Below are positions 43,311-51,810 of a stretch of DNA of 64,000 nt, one piece after another. Where the stretch lies: IMG/VR virus record IMGVR_UViG_3300031918_000005, positions 62,001-126,000 of that record. One strand, given 5' to 3'. This DNA comes from a virus. Made by a program: the position numbers and the translations under genes. The notes beneath the pieces were generated by a model. The model saw only the letters and a program-made list of their open reading frames with translations. It was not told the origin of the DNA and searched no databases. Each line of letters starts with the position of its first letter. Position 1 is the stretch's first letter.

Positions 43311-43344
43311 AAATAAAATAAAATAAAATAAAATAAAATAAAAT
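43311..43344. repeat. AAATA pentanucleotide microsatellite before an endonuclease gene
   Basis: About seven AAATA units end directly at the ATG of the endonuclease gene. Copy-number change would alter the spacing between promoter and start codon, so expression could vary. Confidence 0.8.
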
Positions 43345-44322
43345 ATGAATTATTACAATTTATTACAATGGTATAATAAAAATAAAAATTGTTATTTTAT
43401 TAAAAAAGGTGCTAAAGATTCAGAAGAATATACAAAAATTTTAAGTTTAACTTCTTTCCTTAATGAATATTATGATACAATTTCTCTATCTCAAAGAATG
43501 TGGCATATAGAAAATGATATATTTGAAATTCAAAAATGTGAAATATGTGGAAATATTGTAAAATTCGAAAGACACATAAAATATTATAAAACATGTTGTA
43601 AAACATGCAATATAAAATACAGAAATTCTGATGAATTAAAACAAAAAACAAAAAACACTAATATTGAAAGATACGGTGTTGAATGGAGTCAACAATCTGT
43701 TATTATTAAACAAAAAATGATTGATAACAACATTAAAAAATATGGAGTTGTATCCACTTCTAAATTACAAAATGTTAAAAACAAAATGTTAAAAACAAAT
43801 TTAGAAAAATATAGTGGAACTGGATTTGCAAGTGATAAAAACAGAGAAAAACAGAGAAAAACAATGATTGAAAGATATGGAGCTGAAAATCCAAGTTTTA
43901 TCACATCAATATTACAAAGAGGTCATTTAACCAAAATCAAAAACAATTCTTATCAAAAATCAAAGGAAGAAGATGAATTTTATCAAGATTTAGTATTATT
44001 GTTTGGAGAACATAATGTAATTAGACAATATCAAGATGAAAGATATTATAACAAAATCACAAACAAAAAATTTGTTTGTGATTTTTATGTGAAAAGTTTA
44101 GATTTATTTATAGAATATGATGGTCATTGGTCACATAAACCACAGTATTTAAAAGAGAAAGAAAGAAATGAATTTATTAAAAAACTTAATAATAAAAACA
44201 CAGAATATTCACAAAGTATGTTGAAAGCATATTATAGAGATATTGAAAAAAGAAATATTTCAAAAATCAACAATTTAAACATTGAATTTGTACCAAGTAA
44301 CAAATTATTAAGGCACATTTAA
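43345..44322 (+). CDS. Free-standing homing endonuclease with zinc finger and Vsr-like domain
   Basis: A 325-residue protein on the opposite strand to its neighbours. Residues 28-75 match the N-terminal domain of the 39882 endonuclease (LTSFLNEYYD, QRMWHIENDIFEIQKCEICG, then a CCKTCN pair). Residues 95-185 contain four short DNA-binding-like repeats of the pattern NxxKYGVxxxSK (IERYGVEWSQQS, IKKYGVVSTSK, LEKYSGTGFAS, IERYGAENPS). The C-terminus has KKFVCDFYVKSLDLFIEYDG and HWSHKPQ, a Vsr/EDxHD-like nuclease core. Base composition is even richer in A than its surroundings, suggesting recent transfer. Its stop overlaps the stop of the convergent 44873 gene. Confidence 0.83.
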   Translation: MNYYNLLQWYNKNKNCYFIKKGAKDSEEYTKILSLTSFLNEYYDTISLSQRMWHIENDIFEIQKCEICGNIVKFERHIKYYKTCCKTCNIKYRNSDELKQKTKNTNIERYGVEWSQQSVIIKQKMIDNNIKKYGVVSTSKLQNVKNKMLKTNLEKYSGTGFASDKNREKQRKTMIERYGAENPSFITSILQRGHLTKIKNNSYQKSKEEDEFYQDLVLLFGEHNVIRQYQDERYYNKITNKKFVCDFYVKSLDLFIEYDGHWSHKPQYLKEKERNEFIKKLNNKNTEYSQSMLKAYYRDIEKRNISKINNLNIEFVPSNKLLRHI

Positions 44323-44873
44323 TTAAACAAAGTGTTTATATCAATACCATCTGATATACATCCACCAAGAAGATTTTGTAATATTTTTAAAAGAAGCTCT
44401 TCTTCTTGTTCTATATCTTCATTTTTATACCATTCCTCAATAAGTAATATAGAATCTAAACTATTGATTGGTATAGGTAATTTTTCAGATTTAAAATATT
44501 CATTTACACATATTAAATGTATAGACTTTGCATATAATTGCTTTATATTTTCTTCATCTACTTCAATACCAAAATTGAACTTACAATCAAGTGCTAATAC
44601 TGTGTGATATAATTCATCTTTTTTTGTGGGTTTAACTTGGTATTTTTTAATAATATCAAGTTTGTTGGAATTTTGCTCGATATATTCAAATTGCTCGTCT
44701 TTTATTTTTGCAGAATATACAATACCTTCAAGTGTTACATAAAACACTTTTTCATCTTTGGAATTATTCTCAACGACATTACCAAATTGACCAGCTTTTA
44801 AGATTTTAGTATCATAATTAGCTGAATAAACTTGTAGTCTGTCACACTTTAATATAGCTTTACCTTTTGCCAT
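44319..44873 (-). CDS. Unassigned protein next to the intein ORF
   Basis: A 184-residue protein, not recognised. MAKGKAILKCDRLQVYSANY starts a beta-rich domain (VFYVTLEGIVYSAKIKD), followed by helices (KDELYHTVLALDCKFNFGIE, then EEELLLKILQNLLGG). It begins four bases after the intein ORF stop. It carries no intein motif itself, so the functional link to the intein is unknown. Confidence 0.6.
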   Translation of the reverse strand: MAKGKAILKCDRLQVYSANYDTKILKAGQFGNVVENNSKDEKVFYVTLEGIVYSAKIKDEQFEYIEQNSNKLDIIKKYQVKPTKKDELYHTVLALDCKFNFGIEVDEENIKQLYAKSIHLICVNEYFKSEKLPIPINSLDSILLIEEWYKNEDIEQEEELLLKILQNLLGGCISDGIDINTLFN

Positions 44874-44876
44874 AAA

Positions 44877-45551
44877 TCAACCTTTAGTTTTTTTATTTAT
44901 TTTATAAATTGTTTTGTGTAACCAATATTCAAGTTTTGTTAGTAATGATTTCGATTCCATATTTTTATAATACAATTCAAAAATAGATATCTTCTCAAAT
45001 TCCGATATTTGTGTGTTGAGTATGTCAACATCTGTATCATATGTTACACAATTATGAACCAACAATCCATCAGCAATAAACATATGAAGCTTATCATCAA
45101 TTGTTATGTCAAATACTTTATGTTTACCATTCAATAATTCAACTGATTCAATAATATCAAATTTACCTTCGGCATCGGTAAGACAATATTCATTCATTAC
45201 ACAATCTTCCAAATGGCTTTTCAATCGTTTTGTTGAAAAGTATGTATTTTTAACAACGACTGTATTTCTTACAATACAGCAAGGAAATATATGGTCTTCA
45301 GTAGCTTGTATTATTTTACCAGTTTTAGTGGTTATTTTACACAATTCTTTTTTACCATTATAATGTACATGAGTTATTTTTGAAATTCTTGTTTTATCTA
45401 TATTAACAAAGTAACCAAAGGGTTCTATTTTATAAGACCTTTGGTTACTATATATTATAACATCTTCAATCAAAGATATCAAATATATGATAAGCTTAGG
45501 GGAAAAATTTTTACACGATGTTTTTTGTAACTTCGACATAATCTTCATCAT
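44877..45551 (-). CDS. Stand-alone intein polypeptide: C-intein joined directly to an N-intein
   Basis: A 224-residue ORF with little or no host-protein sequence. Residues 38-90 look like a split C-intein start (YKIEPFGYFVNIDKT) with block B, IQATEDHIFP (T84, H87). Residues 144-160 fit block F (HKVFDITIDDKLHMFIA), and 161-168 block G, DGLLVHNC (H166, N167, C168). C168 then begins VTYDTDVDILNTQ and KISIFELYYKN, which matches block A of an N-intein. A basic helical tail follows, like the tail on the terminase N-intein. Residues 15-38 (SPKLIIYLISLIEDV) are a hydrophobic acidic stretch that may pair with such tails. The start is uncertain: ATGs at 45551, 45548 and 45539 overlap the upstream gene. 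Confidence 0.78.
   Translation of the reverse strand: MMKIMSKLQKTSCKNFSPKLIIYLISLIEDVIIYSNQRSYKIEPFGYFVNIDKTRISKITHVHYNGKKELCKITTKTGKIIQATEDHIFPCCIVRNTVVVKNTYFSTKRLKSHLEDCVMNEYCLTDAEGKFDIIESVELLNGKHKVFDITIDDKLHMFIADGLLVHNCVTYDTDVDILNTQISEFEKISIFELYYKNMESKSLLTKLEYWLHKTIYKINKKTKG
45411..45448. other. 11-bp hairpin inside the intein ORF
   Basis: GTAACCAAAGG (45411-45421) pairs with CCTTTGGTTAC (45438-45448). It lies about 63 bases after the stop of the DUF4494-like gene, so it could be that gene's terminator within the 5' part of the intein ORF. Confidence 0.5.
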
Positions 45552-46002
45552 TTGTTTTAAAGATGGTTTTAATTTTATCTTTTTTGACTATGGAAACGAT
45601 TTCATGATCACAAAGATACCCACCAACCTTTATAAATTCAGTAACTTTTTCAAATGCTTCTTTAGCATCTTCTGCTGATACATACATGTTTGTGTTTGAT
45701 GTTTTTGTAGATTTATCATCTGATTCAACACTAAATCTAACAATAATTTTGTAATAGCATTCTGAATCATCGCCAACAACATCAGAAATTTCTTCCTTAA
45801 GTATTTTTTTAATTTCAAACACCTTGTTACCTTCTCCATCACCAAGACACCCTATACAAATAAGCTCTTTTTTAATAAGCTCTTTGAATATCTTTTCAGA
45901 TTTTTCATAATTCGTTGCAGGAATGTAATATTCTTGAGATTTTGGCACTATACCAAATTCTGTTTGTGTTTGTTCTTTGATAATTGCTTTGAAGTAAATC
46001 AT
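45511..46002 (-). CDS. DUF4494-like protein
   Basis: A 163-residue protein. The order of elements resembles DUF4494, a family that I recall mainly from Bacteroidota and their phages: a FKAIIKEQTQ-type start, a YYIPATNYEKSEKIF helix, KVFEIKKILKEEISDVV, then YYKIIVRFSVES and YVSAEDAKEAFEKVTEFIKV, and a final EIVSIVKKDKI strand. The function is unknown. It is useful mainly as a hint about the host. The ORF of the intein protein begins inside its 3' end. Confidence 0.65.
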   Translation of the reverse strand: MIYFKAIIKEQTQTEFGIVPKSQEYYIPATNYEKSEKIFKELIKKELICIGCLGDGEGNKVFEIKKILKEEISDVVGDDSECYYKIIVRFSVESDDKSTKTSNTNMYVSAEDAKEAFEKVTEFIKVGGYLCDHEIVSIVKKDKIKTIFKTNDEDYVEVTKNIV

Positions 46003-46007
46003 GATAA

Positions 46008-47591
46008 TTAAGTTTTATTTATATTAATATTAATTGATTCAACTGAAAAACCTTCCTCATTATAATAAGCCCTTCTTTCTTTACCCCATTTATTCATATA
46101 TGATATGATAGAGTCCATTTTACCAGTGGTCATATTTTGTTTTTTGGTGTTTGTAGTTTCTATAATGTCATATATTGTTGTCATGTCTTTACCTTCATAA
46201 AGACGAGCCAACCTTCCCATTGTTTGGTTATTGGTAGTATTGGATTTAAAAGCTTCGGCATATAATATATTAGCTAGACTTTTGATTGATTGGCCAGTAG
46301 AGAATGTTGTATAATTAGCAACAAGTATGGAATTACCAGTATCATCTTTTTTGATTTCATCTTTATATATTTCCCTAAAATTTGTTTCTACATCACCATC
46401 AATATAATATATTTTTTTACCAAGATTATGGTAAATATTAAGCTCTCTAAGTCTTTCTGATATTTGTTTACCATATTCGCCTTTTTTATCTGTGAAATAA
46501 ACAAGTGTATTACCTTTTAGTTGACTTATGAGTTGACATTTCCATTCAAAAAGTCTTTTATGTGACCTTATGAATTGTTGTTCATATCTCAATTTCTTTT
46601 CGGGGTCATCTATATAGTCCTTATCAATAGCAAGCTGTAATTTCTCTTTGTCAGTTGCGAAGTCAACAGTTATTTGTTTTACTCTACAATCTGTTGTCGC
46701 ACCAACATCAACCAAAGACTTCTTAGATATTACCTGAACAATTGGTCCAAAATTATCTTCATTAGTAAAATGGTCTGAAGTATCACCAATTTTTGGATGT
46801 GAACCTGATAAACCTATCAGATTATTAACAACACCACAATTTTTAATTATATTTTTTATGGATGAAGAAACCGACCTATGTGATTCATCACACATTATAG
46901 TATCAAATTTTGATAAAAATTTATCATCATAATTAACAAGTGTAGAAAAATTACCAATTATATGATCAAATTTTTCTATATTTTTTCTATCTTTGGATTC
47001 ACCATATGCCATACCAAGCTTTAAATTATATTTCCCATTTGAATATTCGGAAAACTCTTGGAATGTCTGTATAACAAGTGCAGGGTCGGGTTCTATTATA
47101 AGAACATGCTTAGATTGATTTGTATATCTAAGTAACATCAATAACAAATACATAATAAGTGTTTTACCACCACCAGTACCAACATCAATTCTGCCAAATC
47201 TATATTTGAATGCGTTATAAACTGATTCAACCTGATAATCATATGGAGTTATGTCTTCAAGCTCTTCTGTCATATTATAGCAGAAGCTTTTAACTTGTTC
47301 ATATGTTATTTTTTCTCTTAGGAAACTATCAAAGTTTTGAAAGCTAATAGGAAATCCAAATCTTTTACACATAGTAATAAGATTAGACCATTGAGTTGAT
47401 CTAATCTTATCAGGTGATATCATATAATCAACAATACCTTTCCATCCCTTACCTTTAGCACCCATTTTTTTCTGAAGGATATAAAAATTTTCAACCTTTT
47501 TTCTGAAATAAATAGCAGTTTGAAGTTGTTCTGCTTCAGAATTATAAAATAATATTAAATATTGTTTATCTTCAGTTAATTTTGCTATCAT
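46008..47591 (-). CDS. uvsW: UvsW-type SF2 helicase
   Basis: A 527-residue helicase that in T4 unwinds R-loops and branched DNA, moving replication from origin-based to recombination-based. After an N-terminal domain of about 110 residues come PYDYQVESVYNAF, Walker A VGTGGGKTLIMY, VLIIEPDPALVIQTFQEF, the DESH box (IMCDESHRSV), GLSGSHP, NTLVYFTDKKGEYGKQ and MGRLARLYEGK (motif VI). Length matches T4 UvsW (587) roughly. It is downstream of and overlapping a small membrane gene (four bases). Confidence 0.9.
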   Translation of the reverse strand: MIAKLTEDKQYLILFYNSEAEQLQTAIYFRKKVENFYILQKKMGAKGKGWKGIVDYMISPDKIRSTQWSNLITMCKRFGFPISFQNFDSFLREKITYEQVKSFCYNMTEELEDITPYDYQVESVYNAFKYRFGRIDVGTGGGKTLIMYLLLMLLRYTNQSKHVLIIEPDPALVIQTFQEFSEYSNGKYNLKLGMAYGESKDRKNIEKFDHIIGNFSTLVNYDDKFLSKFDTIMCDESHRSVSSSIKNIIKNCGVVNNLIGLSGSHPKIGDTSDHFTNEDNFGPIVQVISKKSLVDVGATTDCRVKQITVDFATDKEKLQLAIDKDYIDDPEKKLRYEQQFIRSHKRLFEWKCQLISQLKGNTLVYFTDKKGEYGKQISERLRELNIYHNLGKKIYYIDGDVETNFREIYKDEIKKDDTGNSILVANYTTFSTGQSIKSLANILYAEAFKSNTTNNQTMGRLARLYEGKDMTTIYDIIETTNTKKQNMTTGKMDSIISYMNKWGKERRAYYNEEGFSVESINININKT

Positions 47592-48073
47592 TTTTTAATA
47601 AATTTTTCTCTATGCTTTGTTATATTTTCTTCCGAAAGTTTGCTTAAACAAATTGAATATGTTAACAATATTTTCAGAAATTCGTTTGGTAATTCTTTAC
47701 ATCCAAATCGATTATAATTTTGGAAAAATTCAGCAGCTTCAACAATTTCTTGTTTGTCGGAACTCGTTACAAGAACATCAAACATTTCATGGAATTGCTT
47801 TGTTTCAGGAAATTTTTCATCATAGTTTTTTTTAAGAATTAGCATCCTTTCAAAATTATAACATACAAATTCGAAAAGGATAATTTCTTGTTTTCTTATC
47901 ATCCCATCAACCACAATCAAAGCTATTATTGTTAGATAATAAAGTATTCCGTATCCAGATACAGTATACAGTATTATTTTAAAAAATAAATTCATATCAA
48001 TGTTTGAAATAACCACAATCAATCCTATAAATAAACTCATTTTTAAAGATTTTAATAAAACACTTGTTACCAT
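47588..48073 (-). CDS. Small membrane protein
   Basis: A 161-residue protein. ATG 48073 is chosen over a TTG two codons earlier because it lies two bases after the upstream stop. Residues 8-25 (LKSLKMSLFIGLIVVISNI) and 28-55 (LFFKIILYTVSGYGILYYLTIIALIVV) form two transmembrane segments; the rest is a cytosolic helical domain (FERMLILKKNYDEKFPETKQ). No family is recognised. It sits in an operon with UvsW and gp46 and may be an unrelated passenger. Confidence 0.65.
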   Translation of the reverse strand: MVTSVLLKSLKMSLFIGLIVVISNIDMNLFFKIILYTVSGYGILYYLTIIALIVVDGMIRKQEIILFEFVCYNFERMLILKKNYDEKFPETKQFHEMFDVLVTSSDKQEIVEAAEFFQNYNRFGCKELPNEFLKILLTYSICLSKLSEENITKHREKFIKK

Positions 48074-48075
48074 AA

Positions 48076-48603
48076 TCAACTAATTTTTCTAAATTCTTCA
48101 AGTTTAACAACCAATTCATGTCCGAAAGTCATATCCGAAACATTTTTAATTGATTCCATCAAAAAATTTATATGATTATCTAAAAATGATATACAATATT
48201 GATATTGAGAAAGATTTGCATCAATCATTGTTCTTCTCTCAAAATCATTTGCTGGCTTTATACCATCGATATTAGTACCAAATTTATATTTTTTAATTTC
48301 ATTATTTTTAAGTATAACAAAATCTTTTGTAAGCCATATTTGGTCATCTATTATACATTGCTTGCGTATGATTAATGTTTGTCTATCAAAATAAAATTCA
48401 TTTTTTGATTTTGATAATAGTGAAGCATTTTTCATATTATAACTAAGACCTTGTATTTTCTTAGTTATTCTTTCAGTATCAAATTCTTTCCTTTTTTCTA
48501 TAAAATCGGTGATATCGGTGATATTAGTTGTTAAAATGCTGTTACCGATAAAATACTTTATAGTTTTATTGAGGTCATATATATTTTCAGAAGAGTTCTC
48601 CAT
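48076..48603 (-). CDS. Unassigned protein in the gp46-UvsW operon
   Basis: A 175-residue protein. The start at 48603 (MENSSENIYDLNKTIKYF) is chosen because it overlaps the small upstream gene by only 17 bases. It has mixed alpha/beta character (FYFDRQTLIIRKQCIIDDQI, then a NDFERRTMIDANLSQYQYCI helix). Not recognised. Position between gp46 and UvsW suggests a recombination accessory protein, with no sequence support beyond that. Confidence 0.6.
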   Translation of the reverse strand: MENSSENIYDLNKTIKYFIGNSILTTNITDITDFIEKRKEFDTERITKKIQGLSYNMKNASLLSKSKNEFYFDRQTLIIRKQCIIDDQIWLTKDFVILKNNEIKKYKFGTNIDGIKPANDFERRTMIDANLSQYQYCISFLDNHINFLMESIKNVSDMTFGHELVVKLEEFRKIS

Positions 48604-48760
48604 GAGTAGGTTTCTTTTTCTTTTTATGTTCTTGAACAACTTTTATGTTCAGTTTCTTAACAACTTTTATATTGGAATCTTCACCAATTTCAATTTCAGG
48701 AAGATTTATTTTTTCTTTCAAGTCGTTGTCAAAATTTATATTTCTTTTAAGATTCTGCAT
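48587..48760 (-). CDS. 57-residue basic protein
   Basis: A short ORF from ATG 48760 to TGA at 48587-48589. The protein starts MQNLKRNINFDNDLKEKINL and ends with KKKKKPTHGELF. It overlaps the end of the gp46 gene by 14 bases and the next gene by 17, the tight packing expected of a real gene in this operon. Small and basic, it may bind DNA or a nuclease partner. There is no homologue that I can name. Confidence 0.55.
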   Translation of the reverse strand: MQNLKRNINFDNDLKEKINLPEIEIGEDSNIKVVKKLNIKVVQEHKKKKKPTHGELF

Positions 48761-51500
48761 TTTTCATTTTTGATAATTTTATTTGGGCAAAATTATTTTC
48801 AACATTAACTTCAATTTTATTATCAAAAAATGTTGGACTTATTACAGAATGATTTACCAAGAACACATTCATGTTCAATCCATCAACTATTTCTCTTTTA
48901 GTTATCTCAAGCACTATAGGAAGCATAGACACATGGAGTGATGAGAATATCTCATCCAAGAACACAACATTAAGGTCTGTACATTTATTTTTGATAAATT
49001 TAACTATTGTACAGATGATTGAAAAGTCTATCATCTTTGATTGACCAAGAGATATTGTTCTGAACGATGCTTCATTACCAAATCTATATATAGATGGTTT
49101 GAATTCATCGTCAAATTTAATAGTTAATGGTAGATCGAAATTACTAAGTATTGAATTAACTGAATGATTAATATAAGGAATGATTTTTGCTATAATAAAA
49201 CTTTTTATTCCCTTATCCGATAATGAGTACTCAACAATCTTCAAGAAAATCAATGATTTGTTTATTATGGCATATTCATTAATAACTTCATCAATTTGTT
49301 TAGTGTATTCAGCCATCTTCTCCACCATCAAATTTTTATTGTTGGTGATGATAAGATTATTGTTGTTTATGGTTTGTGTGTTTTTATCGATTTCTTCAGT
49401 AAGAGTTAAATTTTCTTCAGATATTTCAGTTACAGATTTAGTTGCTTCTTCGAATTGTGAATTAAGCTCCTCAAGTTCAACACCTTCGAATAAAGTTTTA
49501 ACTTCTTCGAATTGTGTTTCATCTTCAACAAGTTTTAACTCCAGTTTGCTTATTTCCAATTCTATGTTTTGCTTTCTAGTAAATTCATCTGTTATAAGTT
49601 GACCTACTGATTTTTTCTTAAGTTCCTCAATTTTACTTTCTTTATTAGCAACATTTTCATCATTAACTTCTTCAAGCTGGAATTTCAATTTATCGATTTC
49701 TTCGATTTTTGATTTATCAAATTTATCAATTTCATCCTGATAAACCTTTTTTGTTGAATCAAGTTCATCATGTTCTTTTGATAAATTTTTGATTTCTTCT
49801 TCCTTATTTTTCAAGGCATCTTCTTTTAAATCAACAAATTGTATATTGAACTTAATAGCTTCAAATTTTTTCTTATCTGATTCAAAATCAACTTCGGTGC
49901 TGATATCAGTATAATTTAATAAAACATAACTAGCTTCAATAAGCTCTGATTTTTTGGAATCATCGATGAAGTTGTATTTTTCATTTGTATATTTTTCATT
50001 AGTAATATTGGTTTTTACTTTTAAACTGATTTTTAGCTCGATAGATTTTCTTTTCGATGCTTCCAATTTACCTTCAACTTCTTTGATGAGTAAATCTTTT
50101 CCATCAACAGATTCCTTAATTATTGGTAATTCAATTTCAAGTTTTCTATTGTCATCTTCGAGTTCGGACATTTTTGATGAATATTCAGCATCGGAAAACA
50201 ATGTTTCACATGTCGGGCATTTACCTTCCTTATATAAACCCAAGAAATAATTGTTCTTTTCAAGTTTCTGCTCTTTAATAACATAACCAGCATTTTCTTG
50301 TTCTTTCAATTCTTTCAATTCGGTTATCTGTGTGGTGAAAGATTCAATAAGTTTATTTTCTGATATATATTGATTTCTTACAGTGTGTAAATCGAGCTGG
50401 TCTTCCAAAATGAAATCAATAGCATTGTTAAAATCGACATAAGCTCTAGATTTCAATAACTCATTATATTCAGTTTTTGCAGAATCAATAATTTCAAGTT
50501 GTTTATCGATTTTTTTCTTAAGATTACCTATTTGCTCTGAATAATTGTTATATTGCTTAAGTGATGTCTTTTTGTAATATACTTGGATATCTGTTAGTAT
50601 TGTTTGGATTTCATCAGTTGTCTTTGTTTCAGTTTTCTTCAGAATTTCCAAATTTTTCTCCAAATCAATGATGGATTGTTTTTGCTCACTGATGTTTGTT
50701 TTTACAGCCTCAAGTTCCAAGTATTCCAAGTATTTTGATATATTGTCACATTTCTTTTGCCATAATTCCATTTCATCAACCTTTTCACCTGATAAAGTGG
50801 TTTTTTCTGTGTTGATTCCCTTAAGCAGTTCTATTTCTTTTTCAAGCTCCGATATTTTATCATCGCTTTGCATATTGGCTTTTAATTTTTCAATTTCACC
50901 TTCGATAAATTCCTTTTTAACATTATTGCTAACCAATTTATCGAGGTATGTTTTCATACCAATTTTATTCTGCTCGTTCATTTCATTAAGAATATAGAAT
51001 CCGAATATTCTATCACGAATTGCACGAGTATCTTTTGGTGTCATAGATATGAAGGACTTGAAATCAACCATTGAAAGAGATACTATATTGGAGAATATAT
51101 GATATTCAACATCAAGTATTCTCTCATAAACATATTTCTTTGTTTCAGGTATTTTACCAGTATCAATAAGTTCACCATCTTTATGGATTATTATGGATTT
51201 TATTGATGTTCTTGTATAATTGCTTTCAATAGACCATATACTGTTGAATGATTCAAGTTCCACTTTAATATAACCATTACCATTTATGTCATTGGAAATT
51301 TCAGAAACACCAATAGGAACTTTATCGAAATACATACCAATCTTCAAACAATTGATGATTGAAGATTTTCCATGACCGTTTTTTCCTATTAATATATTGA
51401 GTGTTGCTTCATCTGATTCCGACAGATTTTCAAAATTTATCGTTTGTTTATTGTTACCAAAAAGAAATGTATTCTGAATTGTTAATGATTTTATTCTCAT
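48747..51500 (-). CDS. 46: Recombination nuclease ATPase subunit (gp46/SbcC/Rad50-like)
   Basis: A 917-residue SMC-like ATPase that with gp47/Mre11 resects DNA ends for recombination-dependent replication and helps degrade host DNA. Walker A is IGKNGHGKSSIIN (39-51). Long coiled coils flank a zinc hook CPTC near residue 428. The C-terminal lobe has the signature-like RTISLGQSKMIDFSI and Walker B VVFLDEIFSSLHVSM. T4 gp46 is shorter (560), so the coiled-coil arms are longer here, nearer SbcC length. Its usual partner gp47 is not adjacent; it is encoded 10 kb away on the other strand. Confidence 0.92.
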   Translation of the reverse strand: MRIKSLTIQNTFLFGNNKQTINFENLSESDEATLNILIGKNGHGKSSIINCLKIGMYFDKVPIGVSEISNDINGNGYIKVELESFNSIWSIESNYTRTSIKSIIIHKDGELIDTGKIPETKKYVYERILDVEYHIFSNIVSLSMVDFKSFISMTPKDTRAIRDRIFGFYILNEMNEQNKIGMKTYLDKLVSNNVKKEFIEGEIEKLKANMQSDDKISELEKEIELLKGINTEKTTLSGEKVDEMELWQKKCDNISKYLEYLELEAVKTNISEQKQSIIDLEKNLEILKKTETKTTDEIQTILTDIQVYYKKTSLKQYNNYSEQIGNLKKKIDKQLEIIDSAKTEYNELLKSRAYVDFNNAIDFILEDQLDLHTVRNQYISENKLIESFTTQITELKELKEQENAGYVIKEQKLEKNNYFLGLYKEGKCPTCETLFSDAEYSSKMSELEDDNRKLEIELPIIKESVDGKDLLIKEVEGKLEASKRKSIELKISLKVKTNITNEKYTNEKYNFIDDSKKSELIEASYVLLNYTDISTEVDFESDKKKFEAIKFNIQFVDLKEDALKNKEEEIKNLSKEHDELDSTKKVYQDEIDKFDKSKIEEIDKLKFQLEEVNDENVANKESKIEELKKKSVGQLITDEFTRKQNIELEISKLELKLVEDETQFEEVKTLFEGVELEELNSQFEEATKSVTEISEENLTLTEEIDKNTQTINNNNLIITNNKNLMVEKMAEYTKQIDEVINEYAIINKSLIFLKIVEYSLSDKGIKSFIIAKIIPYINHSVNSILSNFDLPLTIKFDDEFKPSIYRFGNEASFRTISLGQSKMIDFSIICTIVKFIKNKCTDLNVVFLDEIFSSLHVSMLPIVLEITKREIVDGLNMNVFLVNHSVISPTFFDNKIEVNVENNFAQIKLSKMKNAES

Positions 51501-51551
51501 CTTATAGTTTATGTTTTTATATTAAAAACAAATTAGATTTTTCTTATAAAA

Positions 51552-51589
51552 ACAAATTTGGCTAGGATAATTATCCTAGCCAAATTTGT
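51552..51589. terminator. Perfect 18-bp hairpin terminator
   Basis: ACAAATTTGGCTAGGATA pairs with TATCCTAGCCAAATTTGT around a 2-base loop, 17 bases after the stop of the small membrane gene. Confidence 0.8.
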
Positions 51590-51606
51590 GATTGTTTGTT
51601 GTTTTG

Positions 51607-51786
51607 TTAGTCTTTAAATGCTATTATCATAGTACCTAAAAGTCCTAGCCCTAACCCTAAATACCCAACAAAAGGAACTTGAGCGGTCAATGAATAAGTT
51701 CCAATAAATGCGGAACATGTTAAAAGTGCTGTACCAATTTTAACCCATTTAGGGCTAGTTGGTTGGTTGATGTTTGTTAGTTTCAT
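51607..51786 (-). CDS. 59-residue two-helix membrane protein, holin candidate
   Basis: A short ORF from ATG 51786 to TAA at 51607-51609. The protein starts MKLTNINQPTSPKWVKIGTA, then has two hydrophobic segments (about 17-34, IGTALLTCSAFIGTYSL, and 38-55, VPFVGYLGLGLGLLGTMII) joined by a short turn, and ends AFKD. Length and two membrane helices are usual for class II holins. A late-promoter motif lies 11 bases upstream and a strong terminator downstream, so it is a single-gene late transcript. Other small phage membrane proteins would fit equally. Confidence 0.65.
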   Translation of the reverse strand: MKLTNINQPTSPKWVKIGTALLTCSAFIGTYSLTAQVPFVGYLGLGLGLLGTMIIAFKD

Positions 51787-51797
51787 AATCTAATAAA

Positions 51798-51810
51798 TTT
51801 TAATTATTTA
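51798..51810 (-). promoter_or_regulatory. Putative late promoter TAAATAATTAAAA
   Basis: On the minus strand, 11 bases before the start of the 59-residue membrane protein. Confidence 0.6.

Noticed and set aside
43311-43344. Short regular repeats as a CRISPR array
   Set aside because: Units are five bases with no spacers. This is a microsatellite.
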